Shown: positions 8,834-17,480, numbered from the stretch's first letter. The stretch: 64,000 nt of DNA from UBA4285 sp050944355 (GCA_050944355.1 JBMNQX010000001.1:62001-126000); one strand, 5' to 3'. Notes: a model not told the origin generated them from the letters alone. Made by a program: numbers and translations.

Positions 8834-9184
8834 TTATTTGCTTTTCTTTGAGCCCTTGTCTTTTGTCCAGATGCGCAGTGTTGCGATCAGCTTTTCTTTT
8901 TCGTCGGAACTCAGCTTGGACACGAGTTTTAATATCTCGTTGTCGAGAGCTGTTTTCTCATAGTTCTTATCGATGCTGCCGGCGAGGTAGTCGAGCGACA
9001 CGCCGGTGAGATCCGCATAGTAGGAAAGCATGCGCAGGGTCATCAGATTGCGTCCGTTTTCTACATTGCTGATATAGCCCGGCGTCACGTTGAGAGCTTT
9101 GGCTACATCTTCCTGAGTCAGCCCCTTGCTGATGCGGAGCTTTTTAACTTTTTCTCCCAGCTCATTCTTGTTGTTGTTATCCAT
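8834..9184 (-). CDS. XRE-family transcriptional regulator
   Basis: 116 residues. A helix-turn-helix domain occupies about residues 8-66 (KLRISKGLTQEDVAKAL, then NVTPGYISNVENGRN), followed by a charged helical tail ending KGSKKSK. The start at 9184 (MDNNNKNELGEK) is chosen because AAGGGG lies just upstream; the longer frame runs into the typA 3' region. It sits 28 bases after typA on the same strand and is probably read through from it. Single-domain XRE regulators of this kind are cytoplasmic repressors; the target is unknown. Confidence 0.88.
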   Translation of the reverse strand: MDNNNKNELGEKVKKLRISKGLTQEDVAKALNVTPGYISNVENGRNLMTLRMLSYYADLTGVSLDYLAGSIDKNYEKTALDNEILKLVSKLSSDEKEKLIATLRIWTKDKGSKKSK

Positions 9185-9212
9185 GTAAACCCCTTCCCCT
9201 GATAGTTTAAGT

Positions 9213-11042
9213 TTATTTTTTGGAGGCTCTGTAACGCTCTTTGTTATCAAGTATTTTCTTGCGCAGACGGATGTGATTCGGCGTCACCTCGACGAGTTCA
9301 TCGGTGTCGATGTAGTCCATCGCTTCCTCAAGGCTCAGAATTTTCGGCGGTGTGAGCCGGAGCGCTTCATCTGCATTCGAGGAACGCGTGTTGGTGAGGT
9401 GCTTGGTCTTGCAGACGTTGACCTCGATGTCCGTTGACCGCGGATTCTCTCCGACGATCATGCCGTTGTAAACCTGCTCGCCCGGTCCGATGAACAGGGT
9501 TCCGCGCTCCTGCGCATTGTAAAGTCCGTAGGTCACGGCGGTTCCGCTCTCGAAAGCGATCAGAGAACCGGTCTGGCGGTAGGTGATGTCGCCGCGGTAC
9601 TCTTCGTATCCGTCAAAGGAAGTATTGATGACGCCGCTTCCGCGCGTGTCCGTCATAAATTCGCCGCGATAGCCGATCAGGCCGCGGGACGGGATCTTAA
9701 ACTGCAGTCTTGTGTATCCGTTATTGATCGGCGCCATTCCGATCAGCTCGCCCTTGCGCTGGGAAAGCTTCTGAATGACAGAACCGGTGCAGTCGTCCGG
9801 CACGTCGATGTAGGCGGTCTCAATCGGCTCCAGCTTGCGTCCGCGTTCGTCGTAGTGGTAGATGACTTCTGCCTTGCTGACGGCAAATTCATATCCTTCG
9901 CGGCGCATTTCCTCGACAAGAACGGAAAGATGAAGTTCACCGCGGCCGGAGACCTTGAATGAATTTTCGACGCCGGGGGTTGTCTCGACGCGCAGGCTGA
10001 CATCTGTGTTCAGCTCGCGGAAGAGGCGGTCGCGCAGATGACGGGATGTGACATATTTGCCATCCTGACCGGCGAGCGGAGAGTCATTGACAAGGAAGTA
10101 CATCGAGATAGTGGGCTCAGAGATCTTCTGGAACGGGATGGCGACAGGATTCTCGATGTCGCACAGCGTGTCGCCGATGTGCAGATCGTCGATGCCGGAT
10201 ACGGCGACGATTTCACCGACTGTCGCGGACTCTACCGGGATTTTCTTCAGACCGCTGAATGTATACAGCTTTGTGATCCGGACTTTCTTGTGGACGCTCT
10301 TGTCGTGATGGTTCACGATCATCACGTCTTCGTTGATGTGAATGCTCCCGTTGTCGATTTTGCCGATGCCGATGCGTCCCACGAATTCGTTGTAATCGAT
10401 CGTGGAAATCAGCATCTGCGTGCTGGCGTCCGGATCTCCTTCCGGCTCCGGAATATATTTGAGAATGGCGTCAAACAGCGGCTTCATGTCTTTCGGCGTG
10501 TCGCCCAGATTCGCGATTGCGTATCCGTCTTTCGCAGAGCCGTAGATGAACGGACAGTCGAGCTGATCGTCATTGGCGTTGAGATCCATCATGAGTTCGA
10601 GAGTCTCGTCCTCGACCTCGGCCGGGCGAGCATCCGGGCGGTCAATCTTGTTGATGTAGACGATGACCTTCAGATTCATGTTCAGAGCCTTTTCGAGGAC
10701 AAACTTTGTCTGTGGCATGACGCCCTCATACGCATCGACGACGAGCACAACACCGTTGACCATCTTCAGAACACGTTCAACTTCGCCGCCAAAATCCGCA
10801 TGTCCGGGCGTATCGATGATGTTGATTTTGACGTTGTTGTACGTAACAGCTGTGTTCTTCGAAAGAATCGTAATGCCACGTTCTCTCTCGATGGCATTGG
10901 AGTCCATGACTCTGTCTTCTACTTCCTGATTTGCGCGGAATGTTCCGCTCTGTCTGAGAAGCTGATCCACGAGCGTGGTCTTGCCGTGATCGACGTGAGC
11001 AATGATTGCGATGTTTCGGATATCTTCGCGTTTGATTCTCAT
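9213..11042 (-). CDS. typA: Ribosome-associated GTPase TypA/BipA
   Basis: EF-G-like translational GTPase that binds 70S ribosomes and aids 50S assembly, mainly under stress or cold (family knowledge). 609 residues, the usual length. Visible motifs: G1 AHVDHGKTTL, switch I RGITI, G3 DTPGHADFGGEV, G4 NKIDRPDA, then EF-G domain III/V sequence and the BipA C-terminal domain ending KERYRASKK. The start at 11042 (MRIKREDIRNIAI) has AAAGGA upstream; the longer frame to 11093 has none. A promoter lies 50 bases upstream. The XRE gene follows 28 bases after its stop. Confidence 0.96.
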   Translation of the reverse strand: MRIKREDIRNIAIIAHVDHGKTTLVDQLLRQSGTFRANQEVEDRVMDSNAIERERGITILSKNTAVTYNNVKINIIDTPGHADFGGEVERVLKMVNGVVLVVDAYEGVMPQTKFVLEKALNMNLKVIVYINKIDRPDARPAEVEDETLELMMDLNANDDQLDCPFIYGSAKDGYAIANLGDTPKDMKPLFDAILKYIPEPEGDPDASTQMLISTIDYNEFVGRIGIGKIDNGSIHINEDVMIVNHHDKSVHKKVRITKLYTFSGLKKIPVESATVGEIVAVSGIDDLHIGDTLCDIENPVAIPFQKISEPTISMYFLVNDSPLAGQDGKYVTSRHLRDRLFRELNTDVSLRVETTPGVENSFKVSGRGELHLSVLVEEMRREGYEFAVSKAEVIYHYDERGRKLEPIETAYIDVPDDCTGSVIQKLSQRKGELIGMAPINNGYTRLQFKIPSRGLIGYRGEFMTDTRGSGVINTSFDGYEEYRGDITYRQTGSLIAFESGTAVTYGLYNAQERGTLFIGPGEQVYNGMIVGENPRSTDIEVNVCKTKHLTNTRSSNADEALRLTPPKILSLEEAMDYIDTDELVEVTPNHIRLRKKILDNKERYRASKK

Positions 11043-11091
11043 TGCTTTTCCTTTCTCATATTTTTTATACCTGATAATTTGCAACTTTAGC

Positions 11092-11119
11092 ATTCTATCA
11101 CAAGACTCATGAAAATCAA
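11092..11119 (-). promoter_or_regulatory. Sigma-A promoter of typA
   Basis: On the minus strand: TTGATT (11119-11114), a 16-base spacer and TAGAAT (11097-11092). Confidence 0.6.
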
Positions 11120-11262
11120 TAGTAAAATCAATGACAAATGGCGTATTTCCTTGATCTGTGGCAAATTATAGGCTAAAATGCAAAACTGTCAGATAACTGA
11201 TTTTGAGGATTTTCAGAGGATAGTCAATTTGTAAAATGAAAGAGAAAAAAGGAGAAAACAAT

Positions 11263-11874
11263 GTGATCGGGCTCACCGGCACTATCAGCGCCCCGGTAGT
11301 CTTCAGTCACAGCGTTTCAGATCAGCAGTTTTTCAGAACGGTTCTCGCGGTGAAGCGGCTCTCGGGAACCGTCGATTCCCTGCCGCTCATTCTTCCGGAG
11401 AGAAAGATAAAGATCCTGGATCTTACAGTCGGTCAGAGAATCAGCGTCAGAGGACAGATCCGGTCTTATAACCGCCACGTCGGAGGAAAAAATCATCTGA
11501 TATTGTCTGTATATGTGGAAGAACTGACGAGTGCGGATGAGAACTCACAGGACTTTAATGAACTCAGACTCAGGGGATTTATCTGCAAGACTCCGGTTCT
11601 CCGCATGACTCCGCTCGGCCGCAAGGCGTGCGATCTGCTCGTCGCGGCGTCGAGAGCCTACGGGCGGTCAGATTACCTCCCGGTCATTGCCTGGGGCAAA
11701 ACGGCTGTAAAAGTGTCGGCTTTTTCAGTAGGAACGCAGATCGAAGGCATAGGGCGCATGCAGAGCCGAACATATACGAAGCGCTTTCCGGACGGCAGCA
11801 GCGAGGAGAGGACGGCGTATGAAGTTTCTCTGATGCGCGCGGATGTTGTTGACACCGCAGGCAAGGAAGAGTAA
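11263..11874 (+). CDS. Double-OB-fold single-stranded DNA-binding-like protein
   Basis: 203 residues from a GTG with AAGGAG eight bases upstream; an ATG at 11236 is in frame but has a poor site, so the start is uncertain by nine residues. Two OB-like halves are seen: residues about 1-95 (ISAPVVFSHSVSDQQFFRTVLAVKR, VGQRISVRGQIRSYN) and about 97-200 (NELRLRGFICKTPVLRMTPLGR, then YLPVIAWGKTAVKVS). The second half closely follows the bacterial SSB pattern; the first is diverged. It lacks the acidic C-terminal SSB tail (DDDIPF type) that recruits repair proteins, so it is probably an accessory SSB rather than the housekeeping one. The dapA promoter lies in its last codons. Confidence 0.75.
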   Translation: MIGLTGTISAPVVFSHSVSDQQFFRTVLAVKRLSGTVDSLPLILPERKIKILDLTVGQRISVRGQIRSYNRHVGGKNHLILSVYVEELTSADENSQDFNELRLRGFICKTPVLRMTPLGRKACDLLVAASRAYGRSDYLPVIAWGKTAVKVSAFSVGTQIEGIGRMQSRTYTKRFPDGSSEERTAYEVSLMRADVVDTAGKEE

Positions 11875-11877
11875 GAT
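11849..11877 (+). promoter_or_regulatory. Sigma-A promoter of the lysine riboswitch-dapAB unit
   Basis: TTGACA (11849-11854), a 17-base spacer and TAAGAT (11872-11877). It lies inside the 3' end of the SSB-like gene, with the start of transcription predicted near 11884, about 17 bases before the aptamer. Confidence 0.65.
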
Positions 11878-11900
11878 CTTCTTAAACTGAATACATGGTA

Positions 11901-12065
11901 AGTAGAGGTTGCGCTTTTTATAAGTAAACCGTCTGACGCGCCGGTGCGCGGATGAGGGCGGGCAGAAAGGAAAAAGCGCCGAAGGAGAGGTCAGACCGGA
12001 TGATTTCTGCTGGGTGCATGGTAAAGAACCATGCAACTGTCATCAGAACTTGATGGAGAGCTACT
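11901..12065 (+). ncRNA. Lysine riboswitch (L box) aptamer
   Basis: Cis-acting lysine sensor. Characteristic elements are present in order: AGTAGAGGTTGCGC at the 5' side, GCGCCGAAGGAG, GCTGGGTGCATG paired with CATGCAACTGTCA, and a closing GAGCTACT that pairs with the 5' AGTAG to form P1. The aptamer is followed by a terminator and then dapA, the first committed enzyme of lysine/diaminopimelate synthesis, so lysine binding should end transcription early. Confidence 0.93.
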
Positions 12066-12105
12066 TGTCTGCAGCTTATTAGGCACAAGATGCATGACAA
12101 CCAAC

Positions 12106-12136
12106 GCCTGCTCACGTTCTGTGGGCAGGCTTTTTT
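12106..12136 (+). terminator. Riboswitch-controlled terminator before dapA
   Basis: GCCTGCTCAC (12106-12115), loop GTTCT, GTGGGCAGGC (12121-12130), then six T. It is placed 41 bases after the aptamer, as expected for the expression platform. Confidence 0.9.
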
Positions 12137-12182
12137 CATGGGAAATGTCGGTCTGAAGTCAGAAATTTAGGAGGATGAGATT

Positions 12183-13073
12183 ATGTCAATTTTCACAGGA
12201 GCCGGCGTTGCGATTGTCACGCCTATGCACGAAGACGGAACTGTAAATTATGAAAAGTTCGGCGAAATTCTCGACTGGCATATCGCCAATTCGACCGACG
12301 CGATCATCGCCATCGGCACGACCGGTGAAGGCTCGACGCTGACGATGGAAGAACACCAGGAAGCGCTCAAATTTGTGTGTTCCTATGTAAATCACAGGGT
12401 TCCGGTCATCGCCGGAACCGGATCAAACGCCACGAGTGCCGCGATCATTCTCTCGAAAGCAGCTCAGAAGGCCGGCGCGGACGCATGCCTTGTCGTGACG
12501 CCGTACTACAACAAGGCAACGCAGAACGGACTTTATGAGCATTACAAGACGGTTGCCGCGGCCGTTGATCTGCCGATCATCATGTACAATGTGCCGGGCC
12601 GCACAGGCTGTAACATTGCACCGGAGACAGCCGCAAGACTGGCCAAGGATGTCGACAATATCGTCGCCATCAAAGCGGCGACCGGCAATGTGGCTCAGGA
12701 ACTTCACACCATGGAGCTCGCGGAAGGAAGACTGGATATGTATTCCGGCGAGGACGGACTGATCGTTCCGCTTCTGTCCATCGGGGCCAAGGGCGTCATT
12801 TCGGTTCTGAGCAACGTCGCGCCGAAGCAGACACATGATATCTGCGCAAAGTGGTTCGCCGGTGATGTGAAGGGAAGTCTTGAGGAGCAGAAGAGAGCTC
12901 TTCCGCTGATTGACGCGCTGTTCTGCGAAGTCAACCCGATCCCGGTAAAGGCGGCCATGAACCTGATGGGTATGAACGTCGGGCCTCTGCGCCTGCCGCT
13001 CACTCCGATGGAAGCCCCGGATCTCGAGCGGCTGAAGAAGGCCATGATCGAATACGGAATACTGAGCGCCTGA
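12183..13073 (+). CDS. dapA: 4-hydroxy-tetrahydrodipicolinate synthase
   Basis: Condenses pyruvate with aspartate semialdehyde, the first step of the diaminopimelate/lysine branch. 296 residues, standard length. Visible: GTTGEGSTLT, YYNKATQNGLYEHY (active-site Tyr region), MYNVPGRTG and the Schiff-base lysine K164 in AIKAATGN (most relatives read IKEATG, so the neighbour Glu is Ala here). AGGAGG seven bases before the ATG. It is followed 15 bases later by dapB, so both share the lysine riboswitch. Confidence 0.97.
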   Translation: MSIFTGAGVAIVTPMHEDGTVNYEKFGEILDWHIANSTDAIIAIGTTGEGSTLTMEEHQEALKFVCSYVNHRVPVIAGTGSNATSAAIILSKAAQKAGADACLVVTPYYNKATQNGLYEHYKTVAAAVDLPIIMYNVPGRTGCNIAPETAARLAKDVDNIVAIKAATGNVAQELHTMELAEGRLDMYSGEDGLIVPLLSIGAKGVISVLSNVAPKQTHDICAKWFAGDVKGSLEEQKRALPLIDALFCEVNPIPVKAAMNLMGMNVGPLRLPLTPMEAPDLERLKKAMIEYGILSA

Positions 13074-13088
13074 CGGGAGAGAAGAGAA

Positions 13089-13847
13089 ATGAATATTATT
13101 ATCAACGGATGCGGGGGACACATGGGATCCGTTCTCGCCGACATGATACGGCAGGCGGATGACATGACGTGTGTGGCCGGTGTCGACGTGCGCGCCCCAC
13201 AGAACTGCGGATTTCCGGTCTATCCGTCTGTAAAAGATGTAAAAGAAGCCGCGGATGTGGTCATTGATTTCAGCACGGCAGCGGCCGTAGACGCACTGAT
13301 TGACGACTGCGTGGAAAAGAAACTTCCGCTTGTGCTCTGTACGACGGGACTCTCGGATGAACAGATCAGCCACGTCAGTGCGGCAGGCACAAAGATCGCC
13401 ATTCTGCGCTCCGCCAACATGTCGCTCGGTGTGAACGTGATCCTGAATCTCGTCTCACAGGCGGCAAAAGTGCTGGGCAGGGCAGGATTTGACACGGAAA
13501 TCGTAGAGGCTCATCACCGCCGGAAGCTGGACGCTCCGTCCGGCACAGCGCTGATGATCGCCGATGCTGTCAACGAGGCGCTCGGCGGTGGTTATACGTA
13601 CAATTACGGGCGGCATGAACAGCATGAACCGAGAAATCCGAAGGAAATCGGCATCTCATCTGTCCGCGGCGGGACGATCGCCGGTGTACACGACTGTATA
13701 TTCTGCGGCGAAGACGAGTGCATCGAAATCCGCCACACTGCCAGTTCACGGGCCATTTTCGCAAAGGGCGCACTTTCAGCCGCGAGGTTCCTTTCCGGAA
13801 AGCAGAGCGGTCTCTACAATATGCAGGATGTGATTTCCTCAGAATAA
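13089..13847 (+). CDS. dapB: 4-hydroxy-tetrahydrodipicolinate reductase
   Basis: NAD(P)H-dependent reductase, the second step of the diaminopimelate branch. 252 residues. Rossmann start IIINGCGGHMGSVL, CTTGLS, SANMSLGVNV, and the catalytic/substrate block EAHHRRKLDAPSGTAL are all present. It follows dapA by 15 bases in the riboswitch-controlled unit. Its 3' end overlaps the 3' end of the convergent GNAT gene by 9 bases. Confidence 0.97.
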   Translation: MNIIINGCGGHMGSVLADMIRQADDMTCVAGVDVRAPQNCGFPVYPSVKDVKEAADVVIDFSTAAAVDALIDDCVEKKLPLVLCTTGLSDEQISHVSAAGTKIAILRSANMSLGVNVILNLVSQAAKVLGRAGFDTEIVEAHHRRKLDAPSGTALMIADAVNEALGGGYTYNYGRHEQHEPRNPKEIGISSVRGGTIAGVHDCIFCGEDECIEIRHTASSRAIFAKGALSAARFLSGKQSGLYNMQDVISSE

Positions 13848-14591
13848 ATTGTCAAAGCGGTAAAATGAGAGACTTTCCGAGACCTCAAAACCCGTCTTCC
13901 GGTAAACCCGGAGGGCGGGTTTGTTGTCCGAACGAACCTGAAGGACAACACGGGTGCCGGGAACAAGAGCGGCGATGACAGAAGAGAGCAGCATCGTGGC
14001 ATATCCGTTGCCGCGGAGTGTCTCCGGGACCCTGACGCCGCTCACGCAGGCAAAGCTTCCCTGACGGGTGAGTGTCAGAGAAGCGGCTTTTTGCGATCCA
14101 AGATACAGGGTGTGAATTTCGCCGCTCTCAGACGCGCATTTGTCATGGGTGAACCCGGCGGGAACAGCAGATGCCTGAAAATTTTCCGGCACGGCGAGTT
14201 CCATCAGCAGCTCGTCGTAAAGATATTCCCGGGCAAGAGAAGAATGTCTGAGACCCTCCGGCAGCTGTCCCGTCACGCTGGCGCCCGGATACAGATCCCC
14301 TGCCAAATTGACGGATTCACGCAGCAGAGCCTTGAAAACGCCGTTCATCCGAAAAGCCGGACAGACGGCCGCCGTCACTTCAACCGTCTCCGGCCCGACG
14401 GATTCAGATGCCGGAATGTGACAGCCCGAGAGAAAACCGGCCGTTTTCTGTTCAGGGAGTTCCGCGAACAGAACCGGAAAACCACAGTCATCGCCGTACG
14501 CGTCGAAGTCCCCGCAGGAGGCGCAGATTTGTTTCAATTCCCGCGTTTCGCCGGATGACAAATGCTTGAGTTTCCGGATTTTCAGTTTCAA
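13839..14591 (-). CDS. GNAT-family N-acetyltransferase-like protein (tandem domains)
   Basis: 250 residues from a TTG at 14591 that has AGGAGG six bases upstream; the longer frame to 14657 would cross the promoter. The C-terminal half carries the acetyl-CoA loop: VRVPETLRGNGYATMLLSSV followed by VLQVRSDNKPALRVYRKTGFE, a standard GNAT A/B motif. The N-terminal half looks like a second, degenerate GNAT fold (VEVTAAVCPAFRMNGVFKALL). The substrate is unknown. It is a single gene, convergent with dapB and divergent from degV. Confidence 0.83.
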   Translation of the reverse strand: MKLKIRKLKHLSSGETRELKQICASCGDFDAYGDDCGFPVLFAELPEQKTAGFLSGCHIPASESVGPETVEVTAAVCPAFRMNGVFKALLRESVNLAGDLYPGASVTGQLPEGLRHSSLAREYLYDELLMELAVPENFQASAVPAGFTHDKCASESGEIHTLYLGSQKAASLTLTRQGSFACVSGVRVPETLRGNGYATMLLSSVIAALVPGTRVVLQVRSDNKPALRVYRKTGFEVSESLSFYRFDNLF

Positions 14592-14628
14592 AGAACTCCT
14601 CCTGAAGGCCTGTTTTTCAGATAAAAAT

Positions 14629-14657
14629 ATTGTAACAGGACGTGCTATAATGTACAA
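14629..14657 (-). promoter_or_regulatory. Sigma-A promoter of the GNAT gene
   Basis: Minus strand: TTGTAC (14657-14652), a 17-base spacer and TACAAT (14634-14629). It overlaps the oppositely directed degV promoter. Confidence 0.65.
14643..14651 (+). promoter_or_regulatory. Extended -10 promoter of degV
   Basis: TGCTATAAT (14643-14651) is a perfect extended -10 element with no clear -35 box; the degV ATG is 39 bases downstream. It lies within the minus-strand GNAT promoter. Confidence 0.5.
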
Positions 14658-14689
14658 TCATTTCAAACTATGTTTATTTAGGAGGACTT

Positions 14690-15565
14690 ATGAGAGTAGC
14701 AATTCTTACCGATTCCAACAGCGGAATGAGCCCGGAAGACGCCAAAGAAAACGGAATCGAACTCATGAGTATGCCGATATTTATCAATGGTAGATCCTAC
14801 ATGGAGAATGTCGACATCACGCAGGAGCAGTTCTATGATTTTCTGCGCCAGGATGCCAATGTCTCCACATCGCAGCCGAGTGTTGGCGACATGGAGGACA
14901 CATTCGACAAGCTCCTGAAATCGTATGATCAGGTCGTTTTCATTCCGATGTCAGCCGGACTTTCCGGCACATGTCAGACGGCGAAGATGATCGCCGAGGA
15001 TTATGACGGGAAAGTTCAGGTCGTCAACAATCACAGGATTTCCGTCACACAGCGTCAGTCGGCGCTGGACGCAAAGCTGCTGGCCGACAAAGGTGCCGAT
15101 GCGGTTGAAATCCGGGAAAAGCTCGAGGCGGATGCCGCCAACTCCAGCATTTACATCACCGTAGAGACGCTCAAGTATCTGAAAAAGGGCGGGCGCATCA
15201 CACCGGCCGCCGCGGCAATCGGCACACTTCTGAACATCAAGCCGGTGCTTCAGATTCAGGGCGAAAAGCTCGATTCCTATGCGAAGTCGCGCGGCATGGT
15301 TTCCGCCAGAAAGATTATGCTCAAGGCGGTTCATCTGGATCTGCAGAACCGTTTTCCGGAAGCAGACAAAGCCGGCAGAATTCATATCGCCGGTGCTTAT
15401 ACGGCGGACAGAGAGACAACAGAAGACTGGATCAGACAGGTTCAGAACGAGTTTCCGCAGTATCCGGTTCATTTTGATCCGCTGCCGGTATCCATCGGCT
15501 GCCATATCGGACACGGTTCACTTGCCGTCACGGTTTCCAGCTTCCTTCCGGACCGTGAAAAGTAA
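14690..15565 (+). CDS. DegV-family fatty-acid-binding protein
   Basis: 291 residues with the DegV two-domain fold: N-terminal VAILTDSNSGMSPEDAKENG, the MSAGLSGTCQTAKMIAEDY block, the KKGGRI stretch and LLNIKPVLQIQGEKL. DegV/FakB proteins bind a fatty-acid carboxylate and, as FakB, present it to the kinase FakA; no fakA lies in the window, so the partner is unknown. GGAGG stands five bases before the ATG. Monocistronic. Confidence 0.93.
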   Translation: MRVAILTDSNSGMSPEDAKENGIELMSMPIFINGRSYMENVDITQEQFYDFLRQDANVSTSQPSVGDMEDTFDKLLKSYDQVVFIPMSAGLSGTCQTAKMIAEDYDGKVQVVNNHRISVTQRQSALDAKLLADKGADAVEIREKLEADAANSSIYITVETLKYLKKGGRITPAAAAIGTLLNIKPVLQIQGEKLDSYAKSRGMVSARKIMLKAVHLDLQNRFPEADKAGRIHIAGAYTADRETTEDWIRQVQNEFPQYPVHFDPLPVSIGCHIGHGSLAVTVSSFLPDREK

Positions 15566-15616
15566 TGCGGAAATGACGCGGGATATATGGAGAGGCTTGA
15601 AGTTTGTAATTGATGC

Positions 15617-15645
15617 TTGACAGACATGGCCGTTTCATGTAATAT
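15617..15645 (+). promoter_or_regulatory. Strong sigma-A promoter of the tRNA-Gly pair
   Basis: Perfect TTGACA (15617-15622), a 17-base spacer and TAATAT (15640-15645), 32 bases before the first tRNA. Confidence 0.75.
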
Positions 15646-15676
15646 ACTACTTGCGTCCGAAAAAACGCACTGGAAT

Positions 15677-15748
<72 letters not shown>

Positions 15749-15784
15749 CTTCTTTTTGGGAAGACATTTCCAGTTCATACCTGT

Positions 15785-15856
<72 letters not shown>

Positions 15857-15861
15857 CGTGA

Positions 15862-15894
15862 AGTCGATGTCTGTTTGCGGACGTCGGCTTTTTT
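15862..15894 (+). terminator. Terminator of the tRNA unit
   Basis: Eleven-base-pair hairpin with several G-T pairs (AGTCGATGTCT against GGACGTCGGCT, 15862-15872 and 15879-15889) followed by a T run to 15894. Confidence 0.7.
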
Positions 15895-15949
15895 CGCGTA
15901 TAAGCGTTGTTTTCGCACGTTTTACGTCATGACAGGAATCGAGGAATAT

Positions 15950-16789
15950 ATGACAGTTCAGGAAAAACAACAGAATCTTGAGCGGTATCTCACAGCTCTC
16001 GGCAGTGTGGCCATTGCGTATTCCGGAGGTGTCGATTCCACGCTGCTGCTGACAGAGGCTCACAAGTGTCTGCGCGACAAGTGTGCCGCCATCACGGTCG
16101 TGTCTCCTTCCCTTCCGGAGGATGAGGCGCGGGCAGCTGAGGATTTCTGCCGGAAACACGGCATCCGTCACGTCAGCCTGCATGTAAACGAGCTGGACAT
16201 CCCGGGGTTTAAGGAGAATCCCGTGAACCGCTGCTATCTCTGCAAACGCGGATTGTTTGAGAGCGTGCGCGCAGAAGCTGAAAAGTTAGGGCTTTCCTAT
16301 ATAGCGGAAGGTTCCAATATGGACGATCTGAACGACTATCGGCCGGGACTCAGAGCGATTCGTGAGATGGGCGTAAAGAGTCCGCTGCGCGAAGCGGGAC
16401 TCAGCAAGGCAGAAATCCGGGAAATATCTAAAATCATGGGGCTTCCGACGTGGTCAAAACCATCGGCAGCATGCCTGGCCAGCCGATTTGCGTACGGCGA
16501 AGAAATCACGGAAAAGAAACTCACCATGGTCGGTCTCGCCGAGAACTGGCTTCGCGGGAAAGGCTTTACACAGATCCGCGTCCGCATACACGGAGGCGAT
16601 GAAAACGGAAAGGGATCCATTGCCCGCATCGAGGTCCTGCCGCGTGAGCAGGAACTTCTGATGAGCTGCCGGAAGGATGCATGCGCGGCATTTCGGAAAA
16701 TAGGCTTCAGTTATATAACAATGGATCTGCAGGGCTACAGAACCGGCAGCATGAATGAGGCTCTGGGACTGAAGCCGGAAGATGCATAA
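15950..16789 (+). CDS. larE: LarE-type ATP-dependent sulfur transferase
   Basis: PP-loop ATPase of the LarE family; the characterised member sacrifices a cysteine sulfur to build the nickel-pincer cofactor of lactate racemase. 279 residues; PP-loop SGGVDS (25-30), the RCYLCKR cysteines (C95, C98), and PSAACLASR whose C175 matches the position of the sacrificial cysteine. The start at 15950 has GAGG upstream; an alternative ATG at 15929 adds seven residues. No larA, larB or larC is seen in the window, so the true substrate may differ. First gene of a same-strand run of six with short gaps. Confidence 0.85.
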   Translation: MTVQEKQQNLERYLTALGSVAIAYSGGVDSTLLLTEAHKCLRDKCAAITVVSPSLPEDEARAAEDFCRKHGIRHVSLHVNELDIPGFKENPVNRCYLCKRGLFESVRAEAEKLGLSYIAEGSNMDDLNDYRPGLRAIREMGVKSPLREAGLSKAEIREISKIMGLPTWSKPSAACLASRFAYGEEITEKKLTMVGLAENWLRGKGFTQIRVRIHGGDENGKGSIARIEVLPREQELLMSCRKDACAAFRKIGFSYITMDLQGYRTGSMNEALGLKPEDA

Positions 16790-16818
16790 GAAAAGTGCTC
16801 TTAAACAGGAGGGGTATT

Positions 16819-17469
16819 ATGAGCGATGTGCAGGTCAGGGACGAGATCATCCGTTATTTCAAGAAGTGCTATGAACTGGGATTTGTGAACATGTTCGAGG
16901 GCAACGTCTCGGCCCGTATCGGGGACAAAGTTCTGATCACACCTTCCCAGCAGAATAAAGAGACAATCACACCGGACATGCTTTCCGAGCTGTCTCTCGA
17001 CGGTGAAATTCTGAAAGAAGGCGGCGTACGCCCGAGCAGCGAGTATCGCATGCATCTCGCTCTGTATCGTCTGAGGCCTGACATCCGGGCGATTGTCCAT
17101 GTTCACAGTCCGTTTGCCACGGCCTGGGCAATGAACAACAGACCGATCAGAGGCGATCTGGCGGAAGTGTATATGTTTTTTGGCGGAGAGATTCCGGTCT
17201 GCAGCTACGGAACGCCGGGGACAGATTCTGTATTCTCTGATTTCGGCCGTTTCTTTGTAAATGAAAACAAAGACACTGTGCTGCTCGCCAATCATGGACT
17301 GACTGCCGGGGCGCAGACAGTCGAACAGGCTTTTGCAAAGGCAGAGGCGGCCGAAAAGCTCGCAAAAATTCTTTCGATCGCGCAGCTGACCGGCAAGCCC
17401 CATCACCTGACGGAAAGAGAAAAAGAGGCGCTGCTGGCCAAATACCGCGCGTCAAGACATAAAACCTGA
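16819..17469 (+). CDS. Class II aldolase/adducin family protein (fuculose-phosphate aldolase-like)
   Basis: 216 residues, the length of L-fuculose-1-phosphate aldolases. The zinc site is recognisable: HVHSPFATAWA supplies two histidines and LLANHGLTAGAQ the third; the phosphate-binding GNVSARIGDKVLITPS lies at about 26-41. The family cleaves ketose-1-phosphates to dihydroxyacetone phosphate and an aldehyde, but several members act on other substrates, and no fucose or rhamnose genes surround it. AGGAGGGG lies seven bases before the ATG. 29 bases after larE. Confidence 0.85.
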   Translation: MSDVQVRDEIIRYFKKCYELGFVNMFEGNVSARIGDKVLITPSQQNKETITPDMLSELSLDGEILKEGGVRPSSEYRMHLALYRLRPDIRAIVHVHSPFATAWAMNNRPIRGDLAEVYMFFGGEIPVCSYGTPGTDSVFSDFGRFFVNENKDTVLLANHGLTAGAQTVEQAFAKAEAAEKLAKILSIAQLTGKPHHLTEREKEALLAKYRASRHKT

Positions 17470-17480
17470 GGTAAATGAGT

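Noticed and set aside
10038..11090. 350-codon open frame on the plus strand opposite typA
   Set aside because: TypA motifs on the minus strand are complete; the other frame has repetitive Val/Asp-rich sequence and no start signals.
12423..13373. 316-codon open frame on the minus strand across dapA-dapB
   Set aside because: Antisense to two complete enzymes of known family; no start signals.
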